A stretch of DNA of 64,000 nucleotides from Eutypella sp. D-1 (GCA_023313575.1 JAJTTP010000006.1:1860001-1924000), one strand, 5' to 3'. Shown: positions 46,215 through 58,676, numbered from the stretch's first letter. Notes: generated by a model from the sequence alone, not told the origin. Translations and numbers: made by a program.

Positions 46215-46618
46215 GTTTGCTAGTCTTCTGCTGTACAACTTTGTCCTGTATAATGTGACAATGTCTAAAAACGACGGGACGCCCGCCGCTTTTATAATTA
46301 ATTAGAACTCAAGTTATCCCCATCTTCGTGGATACCTCGCTTATAATTGTTGATTGGACTCCCCTTGGAAGGAGAGTGCTGCCTATAGCATAGCGGAGTC
46401 GAACCCCCTATACAGCCACTTTCTAGCTGAGTGGCTTAAGTATAAAACCAGTATTGTGGGGCGTGTCAAGAACGAGAGCGAGAACGAGAGCGAAGACGAC
46501 AACGAGGACGAGAGAGAACGAGCGACACGACATCAACTAGGATCCATACATACCCAACGCAATTCTAAACCTGACAAATTACACCGTGACGCTGATTATA
46601 AACATAAGCCTATTGTCA
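46215..46618. other. promoter region of the hydrolase with AACGAGAGCG repeats
   Basis: Upstream flank of the secreted hydrolase and 3' flank of the second regulator. It contains degenerate purine-rich repeats of (G)AACGAGAGCGA at 46467-46525. No gene is supported. Confidence 0.6.
46467..46525 (+). repeat. degenerate purine-rich hexanucleotide repeats
   Basis: About ten imperfect copies of a GAACGA/GAGCGA/GACGAC unit in tandem, non-coding in context. Confidence 0.75.
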
Positions 46619-47946
46619 TTATTTCCCTACCATCTTCAACGGCCAATCCATAAGCTCTCTCCATTCCCCCGTCAGCTCTTCAGCAAGGGCGCGCACCTCT
46701 TTAGACCCCGCGTCACCGATGAACCAGAAGTTGTTGTGATTCGCATAGAGGGCGAAGTAATGGGCCAGTATCACCAGGGCCCGCGGTGCCCGTTCGCGGA
46801 CTAGGTCAATGAAACGCATCTCCGCGATCATAGGAAACATGACGAGCATCCTGCAGATCTCAGTCGACCGAACGCCTTGCTCCTTCAAGTCAAGGACACG
46901 ACCAATGTACTCGAGTGTGCTTTCGTAAGCCGCCTGTGTTGCCCCGTCCCAGGGCTCGCTGGCTGCCCCGTCGCTCACGTCACGGCGCATCAGATGTTCC
47001 AGGCGGCGGCGACTGCCGCTTCGACCTATCCTACGTTCCTCGTTGTGAATGTGCTGGGTCTTGTCGATTAGCCGGAATGCCACGGAATTCTGGTCTATAC
47101 CCACAAGCCTCCACGCCTCATGGAAAACAGTGGCCGACGTCTTGATCAGGGTCAGCCACTCCCATGGCGGTGTGTACGGCCGTAGCGGCCGCCCCTGCAG
47201 CTGGACGGACGCGTAGCAGCGTATCAGGCAAGACGTCAGGCACACAGGGTCAACTGTCTCCCTATTTAGATTGGCAATCTCCTTCTTATGTTCCCGGAGG
47301 GCCATGGAGAAGTACTTCGTCGCCACGCCTTCCAACGAGAAGCCGACATCTTTGCCGAGCCACTGCAAGTGGAGGGCAGCTAGGGTGTACATGGAGTACA
47401 GGAGTGCATCCGAACTAAACGAGTAGTCCGGTATATTGACGGCGAAGAGGTCTTTGGTTATCTCGTCAACCGCAAGCAGGTTGCCAGTCTCCGTGAGGTA
47501 TTGGTGCATCAGCCTCGCCTCCAACATCCGGCGCGTCCGGCCCTCAGGAGGATCACTCTCGTCATCATTCGCGGCGCTGAAGAGATAGTCCTGTGCCTCA
47601 GATGCATCCGCGTAGGGGTCCTGGTCCTTCCGCGTCGGCGGTAATGCTACCGGCGTACTGTTGTTCGCGCCTTTAGATCTCTTGGCATGCGACCCATCGC
47701 GATCATAGACGCATGGCATCTGGTGCCGCTCACAATTGGCGCAAATGGGCTTGGCCTCGTTGCACTAAAAATCACACATAATTCATTATTTAAGCCGAAC
47801 TACTAGATCTCGATAAGCCAGGCTGAGGCCGAACGGTTGTAGCATACCTTGACTCTTCGCGCCCGACACCGCTGGCACCCGTACATGGATTTCTTGTGGC
47901 CAAGCTTCGGCACCCGGCGGGTGCCTGTTACATGGTCGGGCATCAT
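46619..47946 (-). CDS. Zn2Cys6 transcription factor
   Basis: Two exons, complement(47848-47946, 46619-47764), give 414 residues. Exon 1 ends in the first half of the zinc cluster (GCQRCRARRVK); exon 2 begins CNEAKPICANCERHQMPCVY, so Cys-x2-Cys-x6-Cys-x6-Cys-x2-Cys-x6-Cys is completed only after splicing. An 83-bp intron separates them. A low-complexity linker is followed by a fungal-specific regulatory domain (about 105-414) ending ALVILAHYFALYANHNNFWFIG and WRELMDWPL. This is the same layout as the UPC2-like regulator at 43.0-44.4 kb. It should act in the nucleus. With the adjacent secreted hydrolase on the same strand, a local regulatory role is plausible but unproven. Confidence 0.87.
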
Positions 47947-48684
47947 CGCGTAGTCTTCGCGTAGGTATCTAATTATGATTGGCTGCTCTGTTATATTTAG
48001 CTTTATGTGAGGAGCATATAACGTTCATGTTAAGCTTTGGCATTTCACGGTAGCACGTCGCAGCGATCATCAAAGCTCATCGAAAATCCCGTGACTTCCG
48101 CCGCCGACTTATTTGTCTAGTAGGATTCCCTACCTGGTAGCGTGGTATGTATGTATAGGAATATTTGCATCTAACAAATCGTAGTTCAAATCATAATCCT
48201 CGATCGTTTATTAATATTCTCGCTTTGAGTCTCACTAAGCCCCCATATTCGTCGTACACCGACCAATAGACTTGGCGGGGACAAGGCCCAGGGTCGACGT
48301 AATGCGTGGCTTATAGATAATAGTACGTGCAGACGTGGCATGGTCGGATATGTAGGGGCATTGCTATAGTACGCTTATCGGCAAGTCTAGAGGAATAGCC
48401 AGTATGCAATTACATAGGATGCCTCCCCTACCATTAGCGTACGTAGGCGTTCGCATTCATCGATATTTACAGCTCTCAGCCCCGTAGGGCTGGTTTTCAG
48501 CCAGCATGAACTCTAGGGTCTGAACTCTACTAGGCTAGACGAATGCTAGAGTGACTGGTGACATCAGATAAGATGGGGACAATGGACCCTCCCATTAAGT
48601 ATTAAAGGTCGGGATATTCCCTAAACTCTGCGTGGTACTGCAGTAAACCAGACACTAGTCTTTTGGAAATCATCATCCGATCTT
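47947..48684. other. intergenic region
   Basis: Promoter side of the second regulator and 3' side of the S28 peptidase gene. No gene is supported. Confidence 0.55.
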
Positions 48685-50463
48685 CTACAAATCGGTAGGA
48701 TTCTCCCAAATATCATCTGACGGCCATTCTTCCACCCACTTTCTCACGAACTCCACAATTTCCCTCTTCGCCTCCGCGACGGGGGGAGGTGGAAGGTCAG
48801 GCGTGGTTTCATTGGGGAATAAGCCGTTCTCATCCCAGTGGTGCACGGCTCGGTCGATTAAAATATAAGGCTCGCTCGTAGTCGACTTCCTCTCCGGCGC
48901 GTTGAAGGCGTGCACGCCAGCGGCTCTCCATGGGTCCCACTCGCCGTCAACAAACGCCAGCCGGGAGTGGCTAATATTGAAGGCGCCGTACTTGTTAACG
49001 TTTTCTACCTTAGCCGGCTCCTTCAGGTTGAACGCGTCTCGGCAGACGATTGATGAATATTCGAGGTCAATCGCGCGTGAAATCAGGGGCAATTGATCGG
49101 ACGGCACGCCGCTACCCGTCTGGAGGTAGCCCCATCTAAGTCGGTTGTTAGCAGATTACACGTTGGTAAAGTGCATTGGAGAAACGTACTCAGTGCACAC
49201 TTGATATGCCCATAGCCGCCATGACTGAGATAAGTCATGCTGGCCATAGAACTTGCTGTTGTGCGTACTGAAGCAGTCGTCCTGGGTGTGGCCGCTACAC
49301 TTCGATACAGTAGTCAAGTTGAGCCATCCGATGTAATTCAAGGTGCGATTTACTAAATTTTCCTGCTCATCTCCGTAACCAGTCACGGTAAGTAGTTTCT
49401 CCACACCCTCCCTATGCTCTTCAGTGCCAGGGTAGAGAGCCGAGGAATCCGAAACATTTGCGCAGTACTCGAAGAACTCGTTGTTACTTGCAGCGGGGTC
49501 CCAGTTTAAGCCTTGGAGACCGGAGATACCACGACTGAGAATGCTGGCAAAGTCGTCATTGTGAGTCAAGTTACCCAGACCGAACACTTCTTTTAGTTCA
49601 TGGATGTACTCAGACTTGTTCTCGTCGAGTAATATCCGGTCAACGACGTCGGTCACTTTCTGGGTCGTGTTGACGCACTCGGGCGGCCCAAAGATCCTCG
49701 CGGCTTCGAAATACTCCCAGTAATCCCATATAGCGACCGGGACGCCGGACGACGATATACCTCCCCAGAACACTTCCGGATACTCGATTCGCAGAAAAGC
49801 AGCGAAGGAGCCGGCATAAGATCCACCGTAGACAATCCAAGGGCTGGCGTCGGGGCTAAGGTCGGCGTGTCCTACGCCTTCGAATTTCACATGCTTGGCG
49901 AAATACTCGGCGTCGGCGAGGGCTTGCTCGGTCGACAGGAATCGTAGGTTTTCGGTGCTGAAATCATCGACGGGAATGCTCGCGCCGTAGTATCGATGTT
50001 CGAGTATGACGCCTAGACCGCCTGTCGCTTTCGCGAGTTCGTATACGATGCCCTTCTGAAGGTAGGGTAGCCGACCGGTGCCGCTCGTTTCTCCACCGCA
50101 GAGAACAATAACCGGACCTCCTGGCTTGTAAAACTGGGTGTCGTACCAGTAGCGCAAGCCGAATTTGCCTTCTACGTGCGGTTCATACCTGGACTCGTTG
50201 TGAAAGTGATCGATGGGTGTATCGAGCTTGTGCTCTGGATAGATGTGCTCAAGGCCATCTTTCGTGGGGTTGACACCATCGAGAACTGTAGTCTTCAGCC
50301 AATCCCAGTGTTATTGGGTGTGTCTTGGCAAGCAGATAAACCATAAAAAATTTGGAATTCGGTTACTTACCTGTGCAGCAAGTTCTCTTACTGGAAGAGG
50401 GTGTTTTCTTAGGCCGTGAGCCGTTGCTAGAAACGCAGTGAAAAGAGCAGAAAGACGAAGCAT
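48685..50463 (-). CDS. secreted serine carboxypeptidase, family S28
   Basis: Three exons, complement(50371-50463, 49190-50292, 48685-49135), give 548 residues. The first exon encodes a signal peptide (MLRLSALFTAFLATAHG). The mature part has HKLDTPIDHFHNE, RYWYDTQFYKPGGPVIVLCGGE, LEHRYYGASIPVDD, the nucleophile elbow IVYGGSYAGSFAAF with Ser near 190, SSGVPVAIWDYWEY, the acid in VDGEWDPWRAAG and the His in DRAVHHWDENG. This fits S28 Pro-Xaa carboxypeptidases and dipeptidyl-peptidase II relatives, which cut next to proline at acid pH, outside the cell or in the vacuole. Many sequons suggest glycosylation. The acceptor of the first intron (50293) is the least certain junction; the second is strongly supported by WGYLQTGSG. 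Confidence 0.9.
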
Positions 50464-51147
50464 CGTACCCAAATGCCACCACTACTGGTCGGCAATGGTA
50501 GAAGGAAGGTAAGATGATCAAGTGCTGGTGCACAGGGACGCGCTGGACGAAATTAGTACCTAGCGAAGCCACGCCTGCGACGATCAGCAAACGCAAAGCC
50601 CATTAACAGCGTCAAATGAAACTTCGATAGTTAAACACAATACTTTAATTAATTATATTCTTAGGTTAGTGTCACTTTCGCTATTGCACCAAGTAAATAT
50701 AGTTACGGTCATTCTATTCCGAGGAAAAATATATATCAAACGTTATGAATGCACGGGAGTACATTACGTAGGCTTGGTTCCCGCATGAATTTCGACCAGC
50801 GCCTGCCCAGGGGGTTCAAGGGCATAATTTAGGTACGAAATATACGTCAGAGGCAGTTACTGTCTACCAACCTACCTAATAAATAAAGTTCGTATGCTTG
50901 TGAAGGTGAAGTTAAAGAAATTCTTTAGATTATTATCAGGCACCTTGTAGTTCAAGAAGATCTGAAGTCCTTGAGGTACAACCTCTACGGATCTTGTAAT
51001 CTTTCGTTCGTTCTACCTGGCACACAAACTTAGTGCGCCGCATTTGGCTCTGCAGCATTTTCCGGTGTCATTGCCTGCTAGAGAGCACGTTAAACCCCAA
51101 ACATCCACCCCAGTGCAACTTGTCAAGCAACCAACTGAGAAAGAAAA
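50464..51147. promoter_or_regulatory. divergent promoter region, S28 peptidase / cyclic phosphodiesterase
   Basis: About 0.7 kb of AT-rich DNA between divergent start codons; no gene or clear operator is visible. Confidence 0.4.
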
Positions 51148-51850
51148 ATGCCGGGCTCATCGCTGTGGTTGATCCCACCGTCCTCGCATCCTCTGCACAA
51201 GATCATCTCCGAGCTCATTACGGAGGATCTACCGTCCCACTTCCCGGATATAACTGGGCCGCCCTTCGCCCCGCACATGACCCTGACGTCCAACATAGAC
51301 CCGGTCGTCTACGGCGACAAGCCCCAGGAATGGCTGGACTCGATTCCCTGGCCCGCCGCTCGTGATATTCAAGTCAGGTTCGAGAACGTCCGCACGCAAG
51401 ACGTGTTCTTCCGTCGTTGCTACGTCAAAGTCACCTTTGACGGGGTGAGGGACGTGGCCGCTATCGCGCGGGCCCGCGGCGTGAACGGCGAGGAGAACAT
51501 TGGTAGCAAGACCGAACAGTGGCTTGACGAGTGGAAGTCTGACTTCGGTCCGCACGTCAGCTTGATATAGTAAGTCGTTTACCATTAAATCTTACTCGGG
51601 GTGTCTAGGATACATCGCAGCCGAAAGTTCATCTGGCCTAACCGTGAGGTTGATTAGTGGGGAAATCCCGATCGATGAGCCCAAGTTACAAGAGATCTCC
51701 AGACACGTTGAATCCAGAAAGGTAACGCTCAAGGAGTCTGCCTCGAGTGTCACGGAAGGCTATAATGGCTGGGAGGGTGGCGTTGTCTGGCTGGTCCCGA
51801 CCGACAAGCCTATCGCGGATTGGAAGCCTATTGCGACACGGGCGCTCTGA
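51148..51850 (+). CDS. 2',3'-cyclic-nucleotide 3'-phosphodiesterase (Cpd1-like)
   Basis: Two exons, 51148-51569 and 51658-51850, give 204 residues. The 2H phosphoesterase fold is marked by two His-x-Thr/Ser tetrapeptides, HMTL at residue 43 and HVSL at about 137, with the segment WLIPPSSHPLHKIISEL at the start and RCYVKVTF between. This is the yeast Cpd1 layout, an enzyme that opens ADP-ribose 1'',2''-cyclic phosphate, a by-product of tRNA splicing, to the 1''-phosphate. Splicing (GTAAGT...TTAG, 88 bp) replaces a TAG with Tyr just after the second motif and adds a conserved IPIDEPKLQEISRHV tail. Length matches the fungal family (about 190-240). Confidence 0.9.
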
Positions 51851-52114
51851 ACACTTAATGATGCAATATCAGATATACCTGAGGTGAGGGAAAGTCTGAA
51901 CAATTGGCGATCTAGTCTTTATCTCCCGCGGATGCACAAGGTTTAACGGTGCGCTGTCCATAGCACCTTGAAGCCGCACTTCAACTCCGTCTCCGATAGG
52001 CTGCTTCAGTGCATTTTACGATGTCAAAAAGCCATGATTATCGAGCAGCTATAAAATCCCAAACCCGCCTGCGCTAGACCCAATGTGCAAATACCTCACA
52101 TGAAGCTACCCTAT

Positions 52115-53505
52115 TCATCTTTCGGAGACTACAATGGACGGTACGCCAACTGGTTCTTTCTCGCGGCTCTTCTTGCTCGATCGCTTCCCATCCGCTGCCT
52201 CGTCATATTCATGTTCGCCCTCGTCTGGGAAGAATTCGTGGTTACATTTGGGACATATGTGGACGTATTTGACAACGACCTCCGTAGGACGAAATTCCTC
52301 GTACCAAGGCAGCTCCCAGCCGTTGTACCGGCGCCAGTCGACGGCATCCCGATGGAGGTACTTGTCAACGCACCCTCGCACGAACAACGTAATGTGGATA
52401 CCTCTAGGGAAAGTGTTAGCCATTATCTCATCTCCGGGCATGATCAAAAGCATAATAAAGGGTGGTAGACAGTAGGTCTTTGTAGATCAGCTAGTTTGGG
52501 TGGCGACGCAATGCGAAATGGCTAGGAAAGCGCTTACTCAAGTAGCAGCATGCCAGATGAAAATATCCATCCCCTGATCATGAATTGGCCCGCCCAGTAT
52601 CGCCGGACCTGATCTACGATGCAGGAGAAAGAGATGATGATGGCGGCAGTGAAAGTTCCCTCTGCCACGAGGTGGAAGACGGAGACGGGCTCGATATCAC
52701 GCTTTAGACGCAATCGGACAAGCCGCACCGTATCCCAGATGCCTAGTAGGAAGCCCTGCAGTGACTCGTTAGATTGCGTGAAGGAACAAACCAAGTAAGA
52801 ACATCGTGTCGGCCTCTTGAGCCAAACCCCGTACTTTATACGCAGCCTGGATTCCAAGGCCTCACCCAGATTATCATACCGCAACGGTGGTATAAGAAAG
52901 TCATTGAGAGAGGAAGCAAAAGGAGTACATACCAAGCTTGTGCCGAGAGCCGTATCGGCATATGCTCCGTCAAAGATAGCGAGTATGGTCTCGCCAACGA
53001 CCATGAGGCCGCATATAGTGAGCGAGACCCAGCGCAGGACCTTCTTAGCGATTAGCCAGTTGCGCGTCGTCCGGGGGCTCTCCCTGCGACCGTCGGGTCC
53101 TCTCCGGTGCTGCTTCATCTTTATCTTGCGTCTCCCGCTGATGCTCGTCCTTTGCTTGTCCTTGTGCGAGTGCGCTGCCTCTAGGACGGCGTTCTTGATC
53201 TCCTCCTCTACATCTGGCGAGAGTCGGATATTGGTCGCGTACGGACCTGAAGCTGTTACTGAAACTGGTGAGGGAGATGTAGAGGTGGTTTCGGGGTGGT
53301 GTTGTGAAGCTGGCACTTTTGCTGTCGGGGTGTTTTCACTGTCCGCCGGCGCTGGCGCCGCCATATTGTCGGCAGGCCCTTCCGCCACCTCGGAGGATTG
53401 TACATGTGGGAGCGAAGAGACGCCTGGCGAGCGCCGTTCATGTGGCGCTAGGGCTTCGTTTGGGGCCAGCGCCGGCCCTGATGCCGATAACGAGGAGACA
53501 CCCAT
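52115..53505 (-). CDS. multi-pass membrane protein with CPKC motif, unknown
   Basis: Three exons, complement(52933-53505, 52538-52755, 52115-52403), give 359 residues. The start at 53505 (MGVSSLSASG) is the first ATG in frame. A long disordered Pro/Ser/Ala N-terminus is followed by a basic stretch KMKQHRRGPDGRR and hydrophobic segments VLRWVSLTICGLMVVGETIL, LGFLLGIWDTVRLV, FTAAIIISFSCIVD and IFSSGMLLLEGIHITLF. The tail contains HICPKCNHEFF, a possible half zinc site, and an acidic stretch. Intron 1 (177 bp; GTATGT, CTAAC branch, CTGCAG) is stop-free and a multiple of three, so it could be retained. Intron 2 has a good CTAAC branch. I do not recognise the family. Confidence 0.7.
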
Positions 53506-55307
53506 TGTTTTCAAGTCGGATTTCAATTACTCGTAAGCTCTGCACCTCCAAGCTCGGGGATATTTTATAGCGACTGATCTGTTTCCCCTACCACTGCTAG
53601 TAAGGAGTTCGTATAGTCAGACCAACTTCGTACCTATTAGCTTATTGTCGTAGCCTAGCAGTAGTCCAACGAGATTAGTTGCAAGTATCTATCTCTAGTC
53701 TTACATATGTTGACGTCGTAACGATCGAATAGTCAACCAGTAGAACATAAAGAAATATGGATTCGAGTTACTTTGGTTCATTGGGAGTGACAGCGCATCC
53801 GGAAACGTTGAGCGAGGCGCAATGAGAACGACTACGTAATATGCGGGGACTCAGTTCTCCGCTGCCTAATGACAGTTCAAACCCAAACAGAAGATGGCTG
53901 AAAAGGTTAAGTTCCAGAAGAAATTATATTTTATCACCAGAGTTTATTCCCTTTACCCTATTCCCAGTGGTTATCAGGTATTATCTAATCTTAATATATC
54001 GCCTTCAACCTTCGTCGAGCCAGACCAATACACCCTTGATCGAACCACTTACATGGCCATATCCGTAGCAGTGGGTGCAATGCGACTACCTGCAATGATG
54101 CCCCGTCCCACTAAAGGATGAGCTGACAAGAAATATGAATAAGGTTTGGTTATGCTAGATGCCAAGTACTTCTTTAGAGAAGGGCATTTCGTTAAGCCTT
54201 CTGCATGGTACTTTGTGGTTCGTTGGTTCGTGGTTCACAGTTCGTACTTTGCATCGTATATTCGTATATCGTATCTTCAGTTGAGTTACATACCCACCCC
54301 TGTGAGTTGTCCTATCAGAAATAGTAGCAGATGGAACAGGGCCGTTCCTGTACAGGGGTCGAAAGGGGTTTGGGGTCCGGCTAGCTTGTACGGTCCCTTT
54401 CTAGGGGCATTAGTTAGCGGTTCCCCTCCGCTTTGCAGTCAAGGTTACGTCCCTGTCATCATAGAATTACGATGGCCAGATGGGCAAATGGGACAACGGG
54501 ACCCCGATGCGATAAGTTACGATAACTAATTTCACGACGTAGTTATGGGAAGAATGGCGTGGCAAAGAACAGTCCAATTCTTTGGGTGGTGTCACTCTTG
54601 TCCTTGAACCTGACATCGAACTATACAAGAGACGGTCAATGTAGACGAATCGTAAGAGACAAGCAGATTCATTGACGCTCGGGGCGCTCTGCAACTCATC
54701 TTAACTCGATTGGTTGTATTCCTTTCTGCCTTGGCACCTACGGTTAGTTAACATGATTTTTATGTTCTTGTGCTAGGGGAAAGTCCTGCCCTCTTCCGTG
54801 ATTCGGCGCGGTGTCAAGCGAGCGCTAATTTAAACCGGGCATTAAGGATCGGGAAATGTGGGTCGCGGCACCGGGATGGGATATAGCATCAAGATCTTGT
54901 CCAACCGACAGGTTCTAATGATTCCGATAAATAGCATAATATGAGTATTGAATGGTGCGATGAATATAATCTAGTACTGTTTTCCATCATTAGTTTCTAT
55001 TTGTGAATGATTAAGGAAAGGCGAAGGGCATCATCCCTTTACCCTCGAACTCCCTACTTCACTATTATCGTGAAGGCGTTTTTCTTCACAAACCAGGACC
55101 AAGTGTCGGCCAGATTAAGCGGAATTTAACACATGTTTTAATACATTGAAATTCTTATAGAGACCTATAATTCTGGTCCACCTTGAACCAAGAAGGAAAA
55201 ATATGAACGGGTGGAGGTCTAATACCGGCGACCGTTTTGGGCCGGCTTGAGTGGTGAAAGTAGCACCCGCCGATAAAGGAGAAACATATTATTGATCCAT
55301 AGAGTCA
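53506..55307. other. gene-free stretch
   Basis: Nearly 1.8 kb without a supported gene. Irregular TTCGT/GTTCG repeats occur near 54215-54290. Frames of up to 127 codons show no motif. Confidence 0.5.
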
Positions 55308-56167
55308 TCATCCAGCCAGGGCCTTTCCCACGAGACCCTTTGCGCGATCGCTTAGTGGCATGCTGAGCGCGATCTCCCGGCCGGCGGGACTCATCTTCTT
55401 CCAAGTCTTCTGGAGAATAGTCACGATCTTCTGCACCTCCTCCTCGTCTTCTTCCCCCTTCTCTTGGCCCCCAGTCTCCGCGGAATCAACCCTGGACCTG
55501 GTAAAGTCGTCAAACTGGTCGTCCAGAAAGACGAGGCACGCGACGTCCTCGAGGATCTGGGCCTCCTCTTCCCCCGCCCCGCCTCCGGATGCCAAGCCCT
55601 CCTTCCGGATCAGCGCCGCCACGCGCTCTGCATCTGCAGGGGGTATGAGGGGCTCAGATGACGACACATCCGTCGACTTTGGCTGTTGAAGTAGTGCGGC
55701 AACCTGAGATGCAGCCTGCGCCTTCTGCTTTGCCCGCCACGTCAGGTAGCCCGCGCGCGTCATGGGGTAACTAGACCGCGGGGTCTCCCACCTAGATGCA
55801 ACGTATGTGAGCTTTCATGATCTTCTATATAGTAACGACTCCTGTACGGCGCTTGTCTGTTTATCATCTTTGATCGCCCCTGTTTGGGACGCTCTTGTTC
55901 CAATGTCTTGAAAACGGCACATTGAACTCACCTCCTAAAATGTTGCGCCCGGCAAGCGAGCTGTAGCACGGGCGATGCGTCAGGGCAACGAACAGAGAGC
56001 CACTGGGTCATCTTACGCGCATAGCGTAGTTCGTACGGCTCAGCGCTCGTGCCGGAGCTGGAACCGGTGCTGAAGCCCGGAGCCGTCCGGGGGTCCTCGG
56101 CGTGCGCCGCGTCTATCAACTCCAGCGCCGCCGCGTAGTTCGGGGGTAGTTGAGGAAGTTCTGGCAT
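55308..56167 (-). CDS. DUF4202 protein
   Basis: Two exons, complement(55932-56167, 55791-55308), give 239 residues. The start reads PPNYAAALELIDAAHAEDP; the core has ELRYARKMTQWLSVRCPDASPVLQLACRAQHFRRW across the junction, then PMTRAGYLTWRAKQKAQAA, and later EILEDVACLVFLDDQFDDF-type sequence (here ILEDVACLVFLDDQFDDF) and TWKKMSPAGREIALSMPL. This His/Asp-bearing layout is the DUF4202 family, soluble proteins of bacteria and fungi sometimes labelled glutamyl-tRNA synthetase-like; the His in AQHFRR and Asp residues suggest an HD-type metal site (inference). The second exon alone is open for 151 codons, but the N-terminal half only appears after splicing. An acidic insert (GEEDEEEVQ) sits before the last helix. 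Confidence 0.85.
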
Positions 56168-57097
56168 TGTTGGATAACTTAATTTATTTATGTCGATAGA
56201 TATGCGGGGGCTCCTAAGTTCTCGGCCCTGGGCGTATATATGGTGATGTTTGTGTTGGATTCGCACCAAGTATAGACTCCAAGATAAGTAGTTCCGTAGG
56301 CATGAACTTACTTGGGAAGCAAATAATATGTAATTACTATACCACACGCCTCAGTGCTTTTCTCCTCCTTAGGAATACTTACTTAGCCATATCATGATCC
56401 CGAACTGGTACGCAATTCCTACCAAGGTTCGGTAAGCGCTACGCTACATCACAGAGACCCGTAAAGCAAATCCCTAGCGTAGAGTATCTACCCAATCAAT
56501 ATTCAATTCTTAAGTGCCTAACGGTCATCCAACTAATAAGCTCGCTGATAGGCTCGGGAGGGGTATTGGCAGATCCTCTGTGCCCCGGTACTAACATCTA
56601 CCCCTTTCTACGGGCCGCTACTTACCCCTTAACTCCACATGCTGGAAGAAGTTACATAGTTCCTAAGTGTAAGAGAGACACCCAGAATTCACAGAACAGT
56701 TTTTGAATACCAATAACTTCCGTCTATATGACCGTACCGAAAACAAATACATGAATTTAGTACATACATCGTCGTTGTTATATACGGAGTGTCTGGTGTC
56801 TTTCATATTCAAAATCCTAAGTCCAGGTATATATGCATCTCTTCTTACATCCCCGTTAAGTTCATGCAAATTCGGAAGAATTCCGAAGAGTAAATCAAAA
56901 GTCATGGTATCAAACACACCAAAGAGAAACTGATGGCTTAGACAATCAACGCCATGCATATAGCTCCATCAAATGACCGATCAGCTTACACGTGTCTTCT
57001 ACTTCCTCCCTTTCCCAATCTTACCCCATTTTTATATTGGATACAAAGTCGTCAAGTTGTGATCCTTGGTTTAGTCACGCTCAGGGGGGCCCGCGTG
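56168..57097. other. intergenic region
   Basis: No gene is supported; AT-rich with short frames on both strands. Confidence 0.55.
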
Positions 57098-58676
57098 TTA
57101 TGTCCCAGGATATGGCCGGTAAGCCTGGAAACCCTCCGGTGGCGGCGGGTTAAATTGGTTATATTGTATGGATGGCATGGGCATCGGTGACGTCGGGCTC
57201 ACGAGCCCTGGAGCGCCAGACGCCGAATGAGACTGTTGGGGAGATCCGGGCGGGCTTCCGGTTGCATTCGATGACATGGGCGATACTGGCCGCACTTCGC
57301 CGCCGCCACCCATCCCATGCAGCACGTTGAGATACGAGGACGGTGCTCCGCTGGTCAGGCTCACGCGGGGAGCCGCACTCTCACCGGCACCAACAGCAGC
57401 ACCGGAATTCGTTAGGTTTCTGTCGTTGTTTCCGTTGTGATAAGGTGTCGTCAGGCCCATCGGAGGGGACAAAGGCCCGTATTGTGTGGGGTGCAGAGGC
57501 GGGTCCTGCGGCCCTGGGTAGTATGTGGCACTTAGAGCTGAGTCCTGACCGAGTCGAGAGGCCGTTCCGTCGGTGCTCTTCGTCTTGCGCCGCCGCAGGA
57601 AGAACAAGACGAGGGCGGCAATCATGAGGACGCCACCTACGCCGCCAACGACACCGCCTGCAATAGCACCGGCATTGGGTGAGTTCGAGTCAGAGCTAAT
57701 GCGGTCTTGAGGTAGCGGTTCCGCATCGGATGACGTGGTCGGCGGGATGCTGGGTAGCTCTATGTCCGAGATGGTGTTCACACTGCCGTCGCTCGTAATG
57801 ACTGTGACTAAGCCGGGGTCCAATGGCGTCGGTAAAAAAGGGGGAGTCGCGGCTGGCGGGTCCACAGCCGTGATATTGCTCGTGGCCGTTATCTCGTAGT
57901 CGAACAGGGAAAACCGCTGCACAGGCGTGATGTGATTTGGCGAGCGACCACACGTAAACATTTTGTAACCGTTATAGACCGCCCCGCGGGTCCCAATATA
58001 ACTGTAAGTGTTGCAAAACTTCTGCTGGAATGGACTTTGGAAAAATCATTCATTAGTATGGGCAGCGGTAACTACTCAGGGTCATTCGCAGGAGGCGCGT
58101 AGGCTGCCGAATAAGATAAGCGACATACCAAACCGTTGTTCCGGAGCCATGTTCCTCGAATGCTACGGGGCTCCAGTCTACGCAGGCGGTGGATATCGCG
58201 CAGTCGTTGTTGCCGTTCTGGCAGCAGCCTACGAGCTGAAGATCGTTATCCGCCGAACAGAAGCTACCGGCCGGGCATGTGATCAGCCTGCTGTCTTGAA
58301 ATCGGGTTGCGCATATCCTGGAAGACTGGTCGGCGTTGGCGCGAAAGTAGCCGTTGGCTTCATCCTCGACTTCATCGCCCAAGTTCTTTTCGCGCCAACC
58401 GCCATTTCGGAGTTCGAGCACGTGCCGTGCATTACCTGGAGCCGGCGTTGAATCCGGCGGCGGTCCTGGCAACGTCCGTCCTTCCAGAGGATTTGACGAT
58501 CCTGTCTCAGCCGTGCCGGTCGGAGTCGCACTATTGGTTTGGCTTGCCGGAGTCCAATTGCCCCGGGACCGGCCGGCATTAGTATCAGCGTCGGCACCGG
58601 AGCCCCCAAACCATATCGCATTAGCGCCAGTCACGATCGCGCAGCCCAAGATAGTCCGTCTGGCAACGGATGCCAT
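57098..58676 (-). CDS. single-pass membrane protein, stress-sensor-like
   Basis: Two exons, complement(58129-58676, 57098-58034), give 494 residues. A signal peptide (TILGCAIVTGANA) precedes a Thr/Ser/Pro-rich stretch and a Cys-rich ectodomain with CATRF, ITCPAGSFCSADNDLQLVGCCQN and NDCAISTACVDW. Splicing continues FQQKFCNTYSYIG. A linker rich in Pro/Thr/Ser leads to one transmembrane helix AGAIAGGVVGGVGGVLMIAALVLFFL, then a basic RRRKTKS stop-transfer and a long Pro/Gly/Ser cytosolic tail. The layout is that of fungal wall-stress or mid2-like sensors and of many filamentous-fungal Cys-rich membrane proteins; no enzymatic domain is visible. The start at 58676 is chosen because the upstream in-frame part would spoil the signal peptide. 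Confidence 0.8.

Noticed and set aside
46385..46410. GGGGGTTCGACTCC resembling a tRNA T arm on the minus strand
   Set aside because: The stem mispairs at the third position and no anticodon or D arm can be folded.
52817..53536. 239-codon plus-strand frame
   Set aside because: Antisense to the CPKC membrane protein; Ala/Ser-rich mirror of its low-complexity N-terminus.
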